Assembly: GCF_019396385.1 (NCBI RefSeq) | Contig: NZ_JAHKRN010000041.1 | Location: 1-64,000, forward strand | Direction: 5' to 3' | Length of the DNA stretch: 64,000 bases | Source: Nonomuraea harbinensis | GTDB lineage: Bacteria; Actinomycetota; Actinomycetes; Streptosporangiales; Streptosporangiaceae | Part shown: positions 42,901-49,983 of the stretch, in pieces | Layout of the letters: each line of letters opens with the position of its first letter | Numbering within the stretch: position 1 is the stretch's first letter | The notes under the pieces: model-generated | Seen by the model: the letters and a program-made list of their open reading frames with translations, nothing else | Told to the model about the DNA's origin: nothing | Database searches by the model: none | Position numbers and translations under genes: made by a program

Positions 42901-43116
42901 CTGGACTTCGGCGGCGAGCCGCCGGCGTTCGGCAACGAGCCCGTGGCCAGCACGCCGCTCAGGCTCTTCTGGGGCTCATGGGCGTTCCAGCCCATCGGCG
43001 CGCACGTGTTCGCGGCTCAGCCGATCGTGCTGGACCCTGCCAAGAAGGTGGCCAGCCTGACCTTCGCCCCGGCGGAGGACGGCGAGCTGCACCTCTTCGC
43101 CTGGGCCTTCAAGTGA
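39910..43116 (+). CDS. Secreted GH92-family alpha-mannosidase
   Basis: A 1068-residue exported glycosidase. A signal peptide (SLWSLPIVTTLLATAVFPAG) opens the protein. The GH92 N-domain (about 30-270) begins ASLVNVFHGTKEAAADFGHG and has GGYRWEDDRLRGFSMTHISG. The (alpha/alpha)6 domain (about 300-760) shows FSGWDVYRSQVQLLALLAPD and GNDDLGTMGAWYVWSAMG. An NEW3-like and a further beta domain end the protein. Family members are Ca-dependent exo-mannosidases acting on glycans. It is probably not part of the cluster, though its promoter region is shared. Confidence 0.92.
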   Translation: MSLWSLPIVTTLLATAVFPAGAVTTPDPGSAAVRDPASLVNVFHGTKEAAADFGHGGGGGMTFPGAVLPFGMMQWSPDTVEDAGGGYRWEDDRLRGFSMTHISGPGCTGAQDFPVMPFSGRIGRSPATHGMDYVQTFQHTAEKASPGFYGVTLDTGVKTELSVSTRAGIGRFTFPEGKPATLLLNTSGSINGVDDGETRISGNTVEGWVLTGGFCGPPTRYKVYFHATFDRPVTGFGTWKDDQVLPGARVVANASEGKVKGHVVTSDDVVVNGPGSGAYLEFDPATPVQMRVGLSYVSVEGARNNLRTEIGAKNLEQVASEAEAVWNARLGQVRIEGGTDAQRRTFYSSLYHALLQPYVFDDADGTYVGSDYEIHRVKPGHHHYATFSGWDVYRSQVQLLALLAPDVASDIAQSMYVNAQALGNVWDRWSHQNAVTGVMVGDPFHVILSTVHAFGARDFEAAAALKAMAEAARRSGPMDIGHPLLDYDERPGNAAYMDKGYVPSDPSATLEYGVADFGIAQLASRLGDQGTRAEFMKRAQAWQHLFNPANGWVQPKMGDGAFKSPFDPAAADVYMEGNGAQYHWMVPHNPQGLITAMGGAQEAVTRLDDYFKELNAGPHRPYAYLGNEVALQSPWLYAWAGRPYRTQEVVRKTQKELFGPGPDGLVGNDDLGTMGAWYVWSAMGLFPAIPGRAELLVNTPLFDRITIDRPGGDIQINAPGSAGGYIRALRVNGAPVSQAWLPETFATRGGRLDFTVGGSPNLAFGARPSDAPPSFGEGTEPYLLGLNPGSGPVAPGGTFEADLTIRSMERTATVAWQATPPPGITVTPSSGRLLVPAGRATTRKISITVDPGVALGFHTVPIVAGEATGGVRLNVAERGTLAWHHNNAGIGDAAVPDEANIDGPGFSYSAQALADEGVEPGGTVSWKGFDFTWPDRKPGEWDNLRPGTAPIEVAAPDGASELAFLGSGVNGWPESKVTVTYTDGSTSTGKLGLSEWILDFGGEPPAFGNEPVASTPLRLFWGSWAFQPIGAHVFAAQPIVLDPAKKVASLTFAPAEDGELHLFAWAFK

Positions 43117-43120
43117 CGGG

Positions 43121-44026
43121 TCAGGCCCAGACCGGGCGGGCGCCGCGGATGTTGAGCATGACCGAGTACAGCGACGTGGTCGCGGTGATGAAGACCCGGT
43201 TGCGCTTGGGCCCGCCGAAGACCAGGTTGGAGACGCTCTCCGGCAGGTTGAGCCTGCCGAGGAGCGTGCCGTCCGGGTCGTAGCAGTGCACCGAGGATCC
43301 GACGGCGGCCCACACGCGGCCGCCGTCGTCCAGGCGCAGGCCGTCGAAGCCCTCCTTGCCGTCGTGCGCGGCGAACACCCGGCCGCCGGTGAGCGTGCCG
43401 TCGTCGCGCACGTCGAAGACCCGCAGGTGGCGCTCCTGGGTGTCGGCGACGAAGAGCCTGCTCTCGTCGAGGTCGAAGGCGAGGCCGTTGGGCCTGGCGA
43501 AGTCGCCGGCGACCATCTCGGTCGCGCCGGTGCCCGGGTCGATCCGGTAGACGTGGCAGCCGTCGATCTCCTGCTCGGCCCGGTGTCCCTCGTAGTCGCC
43601 CAGGATGCCGTACGGCGGGTCGGTGAACCAGATCGACCCGTCGGAGCGGACCACGACGTCGTTGGGGCTGTTGAGCCGCCTGCCCCGCCAGCTGTCGGCC
43701 AGGGTGGTGACCGAGCCGTCGTGCTCGGTCCTGGTCACCCGGCGCGCGCCGTGCTCGCAGGAGATGAGCCGGCCCTCACGGTCGAGGGTGTTGCCGTTGA
43801 CGTAGCCGGACGGCTGACGGAACGGGCCGACGGCGCCGGTCTGCTCGTCCCAGCGGAGCATCCGGTCGTTGGGGATGTCGCTCCACACCAGGAAGCGGCC
43901 CGCCGGGAAGTAGACCGGCCCTTCGGCCCAGCGGGTCCCACGGTGGAGGCGTTCGAGGTTTCTGTCGCCGCGGACGGCCGCGATGCGCTTGTCGAACGCC
44001 TCGAAATCGACGGGAATGAGCTCCAC
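43121..44026 (-). CDS. SMP-30/gluconolactonase/LRE-family protein
   Basis: A 301-residue six-bladed beta-propeller. Metal ligands of the family are visible: Glu in RWAEGPVYFPAG, Asn in RRLNSPNDVVVRSDG, and Asp in GFDGLRLDDGGRVW. WSDIPNDRMLRWDEQTG and FARPNGLAFDLDES are typical. It likely hydrolyses a sugar lactone in the cytoplasm. There is no signal peptide. Its stop lies four bases from that of the GH92 gene, so they converge. A link to mannose or aldose use is possible but not shown. Confidence 0.9.
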   Translation of the reverse strand: MELIPVDFEAFDKRIAAVRGDRNLERLHRGTRWAEGPVYFPAGRFLVWSDIPNDRMLRWDEQTGAVGPFRQPSGYVNGNTLDREGRLISCEHGARRVTRTEHDGSVTTLADSWRGRRLNSPNDVVVRSDGSIWFTDPPYGILGDYEGHRAEQEIDGCHVYRIDPGTGATEMVAGDFARPNGLAFDLDESRLFVADTQERHLRVFDVRDDGTLTGGRVFAAHDGKEGFDGLRLDDGGRVWAAVGSSVHCYDPDGTLLGRLNLPESVSNLVFGGPKRNRVFITATTSLYSVMLNIRGARPVWA

Positions 44027-44063
44027 GAGGACGGCCTCCGGGGGATCGGCTGCCCGACAGGGG

Positions 44064-44136
44064 TGGAGCTATGGGGATTCGAACCCCAGACCTCTTCCAT
44101 GCCATGGAAGCGCGCTACCAACTGCGCCATAGCCCC
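44064..44136 (-). tRNA. tRNA-Ala (anticodon GGC)
   Basis: On the minus strand a 73-base cloverleaf starts GGGGCTATGGCGCAGTTGG. The acceptor stem GGGGCTA pairs with TAGCTCC and the discriminator is A. The anticodon arm is CTTCC-ATGGCAT-GGAAG, giving anticodon GGC, which reads GCC/GCU. The T arm has GGTTCGAATCC. CCA is not encoded. Confidence 0.97.
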
Positions 44137-44188
44137 TTGCGGATGCGTCGCCAAGTGTATCCGAATCCGGGGCCGCCCGTGTCATGTG

Positions 44189-45025
44189 TCAGGGCGAGGT
44201 GACGGTGGTGCGCATGGTGAGCGACTGCTCGCCGGTCTCCAGCGTGACCGTGACCTCGCCCAGCTCTCCCGTGCTCCGCACGTGGGTGCCGCCGCACGGG
44301 ATCGACGCCTCGCCGCCGGGCAGGGCGCAGTGCCAGGTGCGGCGGGCGGTGAGCCCGGGGCCCGGCACGTCGATCCGGACCGGCGCGTCAGCCGCCACCC
44401 ACGCCTTCAGCCGGGCGGCGACCTCACGCGCCGTCTCCTCGGGGTCCAGCCCTTCGGCGGTGAACCCCTTCTTGCGCAGCGACTTGCCCAGCCGGTACGC
44501 GTCGACGCTCCCGTACGGGGAGATCCGCGAGGTGGTGATGGCGCTCTGGTCGAAGTCGGGGTTGCCGAGCCGGTCGCGCGCGGGCTCCTTGCGCCAGTGG
44601 CCGGCCAGGGCGGCGTTGAGGGCGAGCGCGGCCAGATGGCAGGCGGTGTGCCCGGCCGAGAGCGCGGCCCGGTGCGCCGCGTCGACCTCCAGGCCGACCT
44701 CGGCGCCCACGTCCAGCGGGGTCTCGGTGACGTGCACGACCAGCCAGTCCCAGCCCTCGGCGCCGCGCCGTACCGGGATGTCGCCGCCCAGGACGATGTC
44801 GCCCCCGGCCGGGCGGGCGCCGGTCACGCAGTCGAGCACCGGCAGCCCGCCGATGGTGCCCCGGTCGGCGGGCTGGTCGGGCCAGGTGTGGTCGAGGGGG
44901 TGGAACGGGGTCTCGGTGACGATGAGGCCGTGCCGCTCCCCCACCGGCACGGCCTCGACGATCGTGGAACGGCCACTGACATGACCGTAGGGAAAGGTGA
45001 CGACTGTCGAATTCACGGACGTCAT
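44189..45025 (-). CDS. AlaX-like alanyl-tRNA editing hydrolase
   Basis: A 278-residue protein of the threonyl/alanyl-tRNA-synthetase second-additional-domain family. Zinc-binding groups are HPLDHTWPDQPADRG, HRAALSAGHTACHLAALALN and CGGTHVRSTGE. It removes Ser or Gly wrongly attached to tRNA-Ala. It lies just upstream, on the same strand, of the tRNA-Ala gene and overlaps the MFS stop by four bases. The length fits free-standing AlaX proteins. Confidence 0.9.
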   Translation of the reverse strand: MTSVNSTVVTFPYGHVSGRSTIVEAVPVGERHGLIVTETPFHPLDHTWPDQPADRGTIGGLPVLDCVTGARPAGGDIVLGGDIPVRRGAEGWDWLVVHVTETPLDVGAEVGLEVDAAHRAALSAGHTACHLAALALNAALAGHWRKEPARDRLGNPDFDQSAITTSRISPYGSVDAYRLGKSLRKKGFTAEGLDPEETAREVAARLKAWVAADAPVRIDVPGPGLTARRTWHCALPGGEASIPCGGTHVRSTGELGEVTVTLETGEQSLTMRTTVTSP

Positions 45026-46242
45026 CCTGGCAGAGACACCCGCCGCTCGTCCTCCACATACCGGTCACGGCCCGCGTACAGGCCCGTGAACAGCTGCGCG
45101 ACCAGCACGGCGAAGATCAGCAGGTACGGGAGCGTCCACCCGCCGCCCACCTCGCGCAGCACGCCGACGAGCAGCGGGCCGGCGCCGGCGATGAGGTAGC
45201 CGGCGCTCTGCCCGAACGCCGACAGCGACGCCGTGGTCTCCGGCGTGCGGGTGCGCACGGCGAGCATGGTGAGCGCCAGCGGGAACGAGCCCATGCCGGC
45301 CGCCACCAGCACCACCCACACCGGCGCGGTGGAGGCGGGTGCCAGCCACAGCCCGAGGAAGCCGGCCGTGTACGCGACCACCAGGCCGACCACCACCGGC
45401 CGCTGGTCGCGGAAGCGGGCGGCGACGAGGGGGACGAGGAGCGAGACGGGGATGTTCAGCGCGGTGAAGACGCCGAGGATCACGCCCGCCTGGCTCACCG
45501 TGTAACCGCCCTCGGTGAGGATGGTGGCGAGCCAGCCGAACATGATGTACGCGATCATCGACTGGGTGCCGAAGTAGACGGCGATCGCCCACGCCAGCCT
45601 GCTCCGCGCCATCCGGCGCAGGCCGCCACCCGGCCGGCCGTCGCCCCGCTCAGGCTCACTGCGCAGGAGCGCGAGCCACGGGATGGCGGAGACCGCGGCC
45701 AGCGCCGCCCACACCCCCAGCGCCACGTGCCAGTCACCCGAGGCCTGCTCGATCGGCACGGTGGCCGCGGCGGCCAGCATGGTGCCGACGGCCAGCGAGG
45801 TGGTGTAGACGGTGGTCATGACCCCGGTACGGGCCGGGAAGTGTCGCTTGATCAGCGTCGGGATGAGCACGTTGCCGACGGCCCCGCCCGACAGGGCGAC
45901 GGCGCTGCTGGCCAGGAACACCGGCGCGGAGTCGACCAGGACCCGCACCAGCATGCCCGTGCCCAGCGTGACCAGGGCGAGCAGGAGCAGCCTGTGCTCG
46001 CCGACGCGGCGGGCCAGCGTGGGCGTGATCGCGCCGACGGTGGCGAAGGCCAGCACCGGCAGCGTGGTGAGCAGGCCGGTGCCGACGCTGGACATGCCGA
46101 GCGCGGCGGCGAGCTGGTCGAGCAGCGGGCCGACGCTGGTGACGGCGGTGCGCAGGTTCAGCGCGGCCAGGACGATCCCCAGCACGAGGAGCCAGGCGAG
46201 AGGGCCGGTTCTGGGCCGGGCCTCCTGAGTGAGCACGCTCAT
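45022..46242 (-). CDS. MFS transporter, CynX/NimT family
   Basis: A 406-residue major-facilitator protein with 12 predicted helices. It shows LVLGIVLAALNLRTAVTSVG at the start, typical of the CynX/NimT branch (cyanate, 2-nitroimidazole), ARRVGEHRLLLLALVTLGTG between helices 2 and 3, and FGWLATILTEGGYTVSQAG. The substrate cannot be read from sequence. It is coupled with the AlaX gene by an ATGA overlap, and no functional link is known. Confidence 0.9.
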   Translation of the reverse strand: MSVLTQEARPRTGPLAWLLVLGIVLAALNLRTAVTSVGPLLDQLAAALGMSSVGTGLLTTLPVLAFATVGAITPTLARRVGEHRLLLLALVTLGTGMLVRVLVDSAPVFLASSAVALSGGAVGNVLIPTLIKRHFPARTGVMTTVYTTSLAVGTMLAAAATVPIEQASGDWHVALGVWAALAAVSAIPWLALLRSEPERGDGRPGGGLRRMARSRLAWAIAVYFGTQSMIAYIMFGWLATILTEGGYTVSQAGVILGVFTALNIPVSLLVPLVAARFRDQRPVVVGLVVAYTAGFLGLWLAPASTAPVWVVLVAAGMGSFPLALTMLAVRTRTPETTASLSAFGQSAGYLIAGAGPLLVGVLREVGGGWTLPYLLIFAVLVAQLFTGLYAGRDRYVEDERRVSLPG

Positions 46243-46330
46243 GCCGGACGGAATCCTCCACTCATCAAGTCATGGGATGAATCGACAGGATAACAGTTAC
46301 AAATGAGACATCTATTCCACGGGCATGGCA

Positions 46331-46354
46331 AAGCCCCCGAAACATCGGGGGCTT
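46331..46354. terminator. Hairpin terminator between SRPBCC gene and MFS gene
   Basis: Arms AAGCCCCCGA and TCGGGGGCTT (10 perfect pairs) enclose a four-base loop. The hairpin lies past the stop of the minus-strand SRPBCC gene and before the MFS gene. There is no U-tract, so efficiency is uncertain. Confidence 0.6.
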
Positions 46355-46371
46355 GCGGGGGAACGGGGACG

Positions 46372-46983
46372 TTACAGAACCGGCCGGGGGCCCTGGGGCG
46401 GCTCGTTGCGCGGCGGGACGGGGCCGGGAGGCGGGAGCGTGCCGGGGTCCTGGGGGAAGCCGGTGTCGCCGCCGACCGTGCCGGGCGGGACCGGGCGGTC
46501 GCCGCCGCCGAGCGCGGAGCCGTGCTGGTGCGGGCCGGGGACGTCGCCCCGCCACGCGCCGGTCTCGCCGCCGCGCCCCTCGATGTACTCCTTGAAGCGC
46601 TGCATGTCGCCCTTGACGCGCGCCTGGACGATGTTGAGCCAGTCGCCGGCCTTCTCCACGAACCCCTCGGGGTCGTACTCCATCTGGAGCTGGACCCTCG
46701 CGGTCTCCGGGCCGAGCCGGTGGAAGGTGACGACGCCGGCCTGGTGCGGCCTCTCGACCGACCGCCAGGCGACGCGCTCGTCGGGGTGCTGCTCGGTGAT
46801 CTCGGCGTCGAACTCCCGCTTGACGCCGGCGATCTCGGTGATCCAGTGGGTACGCGTGTCCGTGACCTGCTTGATGGACTCCACGCCCTCCATGAACTCG
46901 GGGAAGCTCTCGAACTGGGTCCACTGGTTGTACGCGACCCTGATCGGAACGTTGACCTCTACGGCGTGCTCGATCGTACTCAT
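46372..46983 (-). CDS. SRPBCC (polyketide-cyclase/dehydrase-like) family protein
   Basis: A 203-residue protein. Residues 1-145 are a START/SRPBCC fold (IEHAVEVNVPIRVAYNQWTQ, ESFPEFMEGVESIKQVTDTR, RVAWRSVERPHQAGVVTFHR). The remaining tail is rich in Pro and Gly and disordered. This type, common in actinomycetes, is unlike the true aromatic cyclases and lies outside the cluster. The ATG at 46983 is chosen at the domain start. The ORF upstream of it is low-complexity and overlaps the next gene. Confidence 0.87.
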   Translation of the reverse strand: MSTIEHAVEVNVPIRVAYNQWTQFESFPEFMEGVESIKQVTDTRTHWITEIAGVKREFDAEITEQHPDERVAWRSVERPHQAGVVTFHRLGPETARVQLQMEYDPEGFVEKAGDWLNIVQARVKGDMQRFKEYIEGRGGETGAWRGDVPGPHQHGSALGGGDRPVPPGTVGGDTGFPQDPGTLPPPGPVPPRNEPPQGPRPVL

Positions 46984-47014
46984 GGGACTCGTTGCTGCCC
47001 GGGCACGCGCGCGC

Positions 47015-47395
47015 CTAACGTCGGCGCCACAGCCAGTAGAGGCCCACGAGCGGCAGTACGAGCGGAATGTACAGGTAGCCCCTGCCATAGCCCGACCAGA
47101 CGGTCTCGTCGGGGAAGGCGGCCGGGTCGAGCAGACTCACGGTGCCGATGACGAGCACCCCGGCCAGCTCGATGAGGAGCGCCGCCAGCGCGAGCCGCCT
47201 CGCGCCGCGCGCGAGCGCGACGGTGAGCAGCAGGTAGACCAGCGCGGCGAAGGCCGACAGCGAGTAGGCGAGCGGCGCCTCGCCGAACCTGGTGGCGATC
47301 TGCACGGCGGCCCGGGCTCCGGCGGCCAGCGCGAACAGCCCGTAGAGGGCGAGCAGCGCCCGGCCGGGGCCGGAGCCGATGCCGGTGGTGGTCAC
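47015..47395 (-). CDS. Small integral membrane protein, unknown
   Basis: A 126-residue hydrophobic protein with about four helices (ALLALYGLFALAAGARAAV, AFAALVYLLLTVALARGARR, LALAALLIELAGVLVIGTVS, YIPLVLPLVGLYWLWRRR). The GTG start at 47395 overlaps the stop of the other membrane gene (GTGA). The pair looks like a conserved two-gene membrane unit. No function is assigned. Confidence 0.8.
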   Translation of the reverse strand: MTTTGIGSGPGRALLALYGLFALAAGARAAVQIATRFGEAPLAYSLSAFAALVYLLLTVALARGARRLALAALLIELAGVLVIGTVSLLDPAAFPDETVWSGYGRGYLYIPLVLPLVGLYWLWRRR

Positions 47396-47757
47396 GCCAC
47401 GCCCTGCCAGATCTGCAGCAGCCGCCCGGTCATCACCGCGATCGCGAACCCGGCCACGACCAGGATGGCCGGACCCCAGCGGCTGCGCTCGGCGAGCCCG
47501 AGGAACACCCCGGCGGGCGGGATGAGCGCCTCGGCGATCAGGTAGCCGTAGATCGTGACCGTCTCGCCGGACGGCCCCTCGCCGCCGGCCAGCGCGGCGA
47601 TCACGAACCCCGCCTGCACCAGGACCGCCACTTCGAGCAGGACGAACCCGGCCAGCAGGATCACGCCCATGGGCCGGTCGCGGATGGCGGTGATCAGGCT
47701 CGCCAGCGCCAGCAGCAGCGCGCCGACGATGACGATCGTGGCAACGGTGGTGTTCAT
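47392..47757 (-). CDS. Small integral membrane protein, unknown
   Basis: A 121-residue membrane protein with three to four helices (TVATIVIVGALLLALASLIT, MGVILLAGFVLLEVAVLVQA, LIAEALIPPAGVFLGLAER, GPAILVVAGFAIAVMTGRL). It overlaps the next small membrane protein by four bases. No family function is recognised. Confidence 0.82.
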   Translation of the reverse strand: MNTTVATIVIVGALLLALASLITAIRDRPMGVILLAGFVLLEVAVLVQAGFVIAALAGGEGPSGETVTIYGYLIAEALIPPAGVFLGLAERSRWGPAILVVAGFAIAVMTGRLLQIWQGVA

Positions 47758-47836
47758 CGCAGCACAGGTTATCGCCCGCCCGGGCCGGTTCCCGATCCCG
47801 TCCGGCGCCCTCGGCCCGCTGCCTAGGATCGGAGGT

Positions 47837-48370
47837 ATGGAGAGGATCCTCGTCAGCGCGTGCCTGATGGGCCGCCGGGTCCGCTACGACGGCGGCGCCA
47901 AGACCAGCTCCGACGAGCGGCTGACGGCCTGGCGGCGCGAGGGGCGGCTGGTGGCGTTCTGCCCTGAGGTGCAGGGCGGGCTGCCCGTGCCGCGGCCGGC
48001 CGCCGAGATCGAGGGCGGCGCGGGCGGGGCGGCGGTGCTGGACGGGCGGGCCCGCGTGCTGGCCGCCGACGGGTCCGACGTGACGGCCGAGTTCCTGGCG
48101 GGGGCGCGGGCCGCGCTGGCCGCCGCCCGCGACGCCGGGGCCCGGCTGGCGGTGCTGAAGGAGGGCAGCCCGTCGTGCGGCACGCTGGCCGTGTACGACG
48201 GGACGTTCACCGGCCGTCGCGCCGCGGGCCGGGGCGTGACCACGGCCCTGCTGGAGCGCCACGGCATCCGGGTGTTCGGCGAGGACCACGTCGAGGAGGC
48301 GGCCGCCTGCCTGGACGCCCTGGAGTCCTCCGGCGAGGCCGGCTCCGCCTTCCTTCCGGGTCCTGGGTGA
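47837..48370 (+). CDS. DUF523-family protein
   Basis: A 177-residue protein with the DUF523 pattern: ILVSACLMGRRVRYDGGAK at the start with its Cys, VAFCPEVQGGLPVPRPAAEI and LKEGSPSCGTLAVYDGTFTG. The conserved Cys residues suggest metal or Fe-S binding. A GGAGGT lies immediately before the ATG at 47837, unusually close. The function is unknown. Confidence 0.88.
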   Translation: MERILVSACLMGRRVRYDGGAKTSSDERLTAWRREGRLVAFCPEVQGGLPVPRPAAEIEGGAGGAAVLDGRARVLAADGSDVTAEFLAGARAALAAARDAGARLAVLKEGSPSCGTLAVYDGTFTGRRAAGRGVTTALLERHGIRVFGEDHVEEAAACLDALESSGEAGSAFLPGPG

Positions 48371-48371
48371 C

Positions 48372-48402
48372 GGGCCGGGCGGGGATGCGTCCCGCCCGGC
48401 CC
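48372..48402. terminator. Bidirectional hairpin terminator
   Basis: Arms GGGCCGGGCGGG and CCCGCCCGGCCC form 12 perfect pairs around a seven-base loop. It sits between the convergent DUF523 and M28 peptidase genes, so it can serve both. Confidence 0.75.
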
Positions 48403-48408
48403 TCCGGT

Positions 48409-49908
48409 TCACTGCCGGGTGATCACCACGTCGTCCACCGCCGCCTCGACCAGGCTCGCGGTGCCCGCGTCGGCCGCCTCGACGACGACGCGCACGGTCT
48501 GCCCGGCGAAGGCGGAGACGTCGGCGGTGGCGGTGGCCCAGGCCGCGTCGCGGTCGACGGCCGCGCCGAGCCGCTCCACCACGGTCGCCGTGGTCGTGCC
48601 GACGACCCGTACCCGGAAGAAGTCGGCGCTGGTGGCGTTGCTGCCGTGGGCCAGGTACCACGACAGCGACAACCGGAGCTGGCCGCTTGTCGGGAGCGTG
48701 ATCGCCGGCGACCTGACGGTGGTCACGCCGCCGTCGATGTCGTACGCGCCGGCGCTCGAACCCGCGAGCGGGCCGGTGACCAGGGCGTTGACGCCGCTCG
48801 TGGTGGTGCCGAGCTGCTTGGGGCCGCTGGAGTCGGTGGCCTGCGGGTCGCCGCGCTCCCATACGCCGGTGGTGGCGGTGTCGGTGCCGCCGGGGTTCAC
48901 CGTCCAGCCGGTGGCGGTCTCGAAGGTGTCGGACCAGACGGGCTGCGGCTGCTCGGCGGTGGCGAGGGTCCAGACGGCGTGCGCGACGGCGTCCGTGTTG
49001 CGGTCGAGCGCGGTGTCGCTGATGTTCGCGGTGGTGTCGCAGGAGCGGTGGTAGCAGGGGTCGAACTCCTGCCCGGCGGTGCCGCCCCAGAGCTGCGCCT
49101 GGGCGCTGGACTTGATGCCCTCGGCGCCGGTGAACGTGCCGCCCGCCGGGATCCCGGCGCTGATGAACGGCCCGTAGTCGGAGCGGCCGTCGAAGTCGGT
49201 GCCCCGGGTGGGCACGCCGATGCCCGCGAAGTAGCTCTGCAGGACCTGCTCCAGCTCGGCCGACCCGGCAGGGCCCGGTCCCGCCCCGGTGCCGTCGGAG
49301 TCGTCGCCGTCGTAGATGAAGTAGCCGGCGTTGGGCGAGCCGACCATGTCGAAGTTCAGGTAGCCGCCGATCCTGGCGCGCTCGGCGGCGGGCAGGTTGT
49401 TCACGTAGTAGCGGGAGCCGCGCAGCCCCAGCTCCTCGGCGCCCCACCAGGCGAAGCGCAGGTGCCGGTTCGGCTGCAGCCCCTGGCGGGCCACCTCCAG
49501 CGCGACTTCGAGGATGGCGGCCGAGCCCGAGCCGTTGTCGTTGATGCCGGGGCCGGCGGTCACGCTGTCGAGGTGGGCGCCGACCATGAGCACGTCGTCC
49601 ATGTCGCCGCCGGGCCAGTCGGCGATGACGTTGTAGCCGGTGGCGCCGTTGTAGGTGAACGACTGGAGGGTGGTGGCGTAGCCGGCGGCGTTGAGCAGGT
49701 TCCTGACGTAGTTGGCGGAGGCCAGGTAGCCGGGCCTGCCGTGCGCCCGGTTGCCGCCGTTGGCGGTGGCGATGGACTGCAACTGGCTCAGGTGGGCCTT
49801 CACGTTCGACAGGGGGATGTCGGGAGCGGCGGCCGCCGCCGCGGCGGGCGCGGTCAGGGCCAGTGGGACGGCGAGCACGACGGCGCAGAGCGCCGGGAGT
49901 AACTTCAC
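48409..49908 (-). CDS. Secreted M28-family zinc aminopeptidase with C-terminal beta domain
   Basis: A 499-residue exported peptidase. The signal peptide KLLPALCAVVLAVPLALTAP is followed by the M28 domain (about 35-315): HLDSVTAGPGINDNGSGSA (zinc His/Asp), RFAWWGAEELGLRGSRYY (Glu pair), LNFDMVGSPNAG (Asp) and the late His in DPCYHRSCDTT. A jelly-roll/CUB-like domain (330-499) follows, probably for binding or processing. It resembles Streptomyces griseus-type aminopeptidases. It is a close paralogue of the next gene. Confidence 0.93.
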   Translation of the reverse strand: MKLLPALCAVVLAVPLALTAPAAAAAAAPDIPLSNVKAHLSQLQSIATANGGNRAHGRPGYLASANYVRNLLNAAGYATTLQSFTYNGATGYNVIADWPGGDMDDVLMVGAHLDSVTAGPGINDNGSGSAAILEVALEVARQGLQPNRHLRFAWWGAEELGLRGSRYYVNNLPAAERARIGGYLNFDMVGSPNAGYFIYDGDDSDGTGAGPGPAGSAELEQVLQSYFAGIGVPTRGTDFDGRSDYGPFISAGIPAGGTFTGAEGIKSSAQAQLWGGTAGQEFDPCYHRSCDTTANISDTALDRNTDAVAHAVWTLATAEQPQPVWSDTFETATGWTVNPGGTDTATTGVWERGDPQATDSSGPKQLGTTTSGVNALVTGPLAGSSAGAYDIDGGVTTVRSPAITLPTSGQLRLSLSWYLAHGSNATSADFFRVRVVGTTTATVVERLGAAVDRDAAWATATADVSAFAGQTVRVVVEAADAGTASLVEAAVDDVVITRQ

Positions 49909-49931
49909 GGGGTCCTCCGTGGGGGGTGAGA

Positions 49932-49960
49932 GGGGGAGCGGCGTGGTGCGCCGCTCCCCC
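49932..49960 (-). terminator. Strong hairpin terminator between the two M28 peptidase genes
   Basis: Arms GGGGGAGCGGCG and CGCCGCTCCCCC form 12 pairs around TGGTG. It lies just past the stop of the upstream (rightward) M28 gene on the minus strand and separates the two paralogues into different transcripts. Confidence 0.75.
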
Positions 49961-49983
49961 GCCGGAGCGTCGGCCGGTGACGG

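Noticed and set aside
46372..46983. SRPBCC protein as a polyketide cyclase of the cluster
   Set aside because: It lies more than 6 kb past the cluster edge, resembles the general SRPBCC type and lacks the regulon element.
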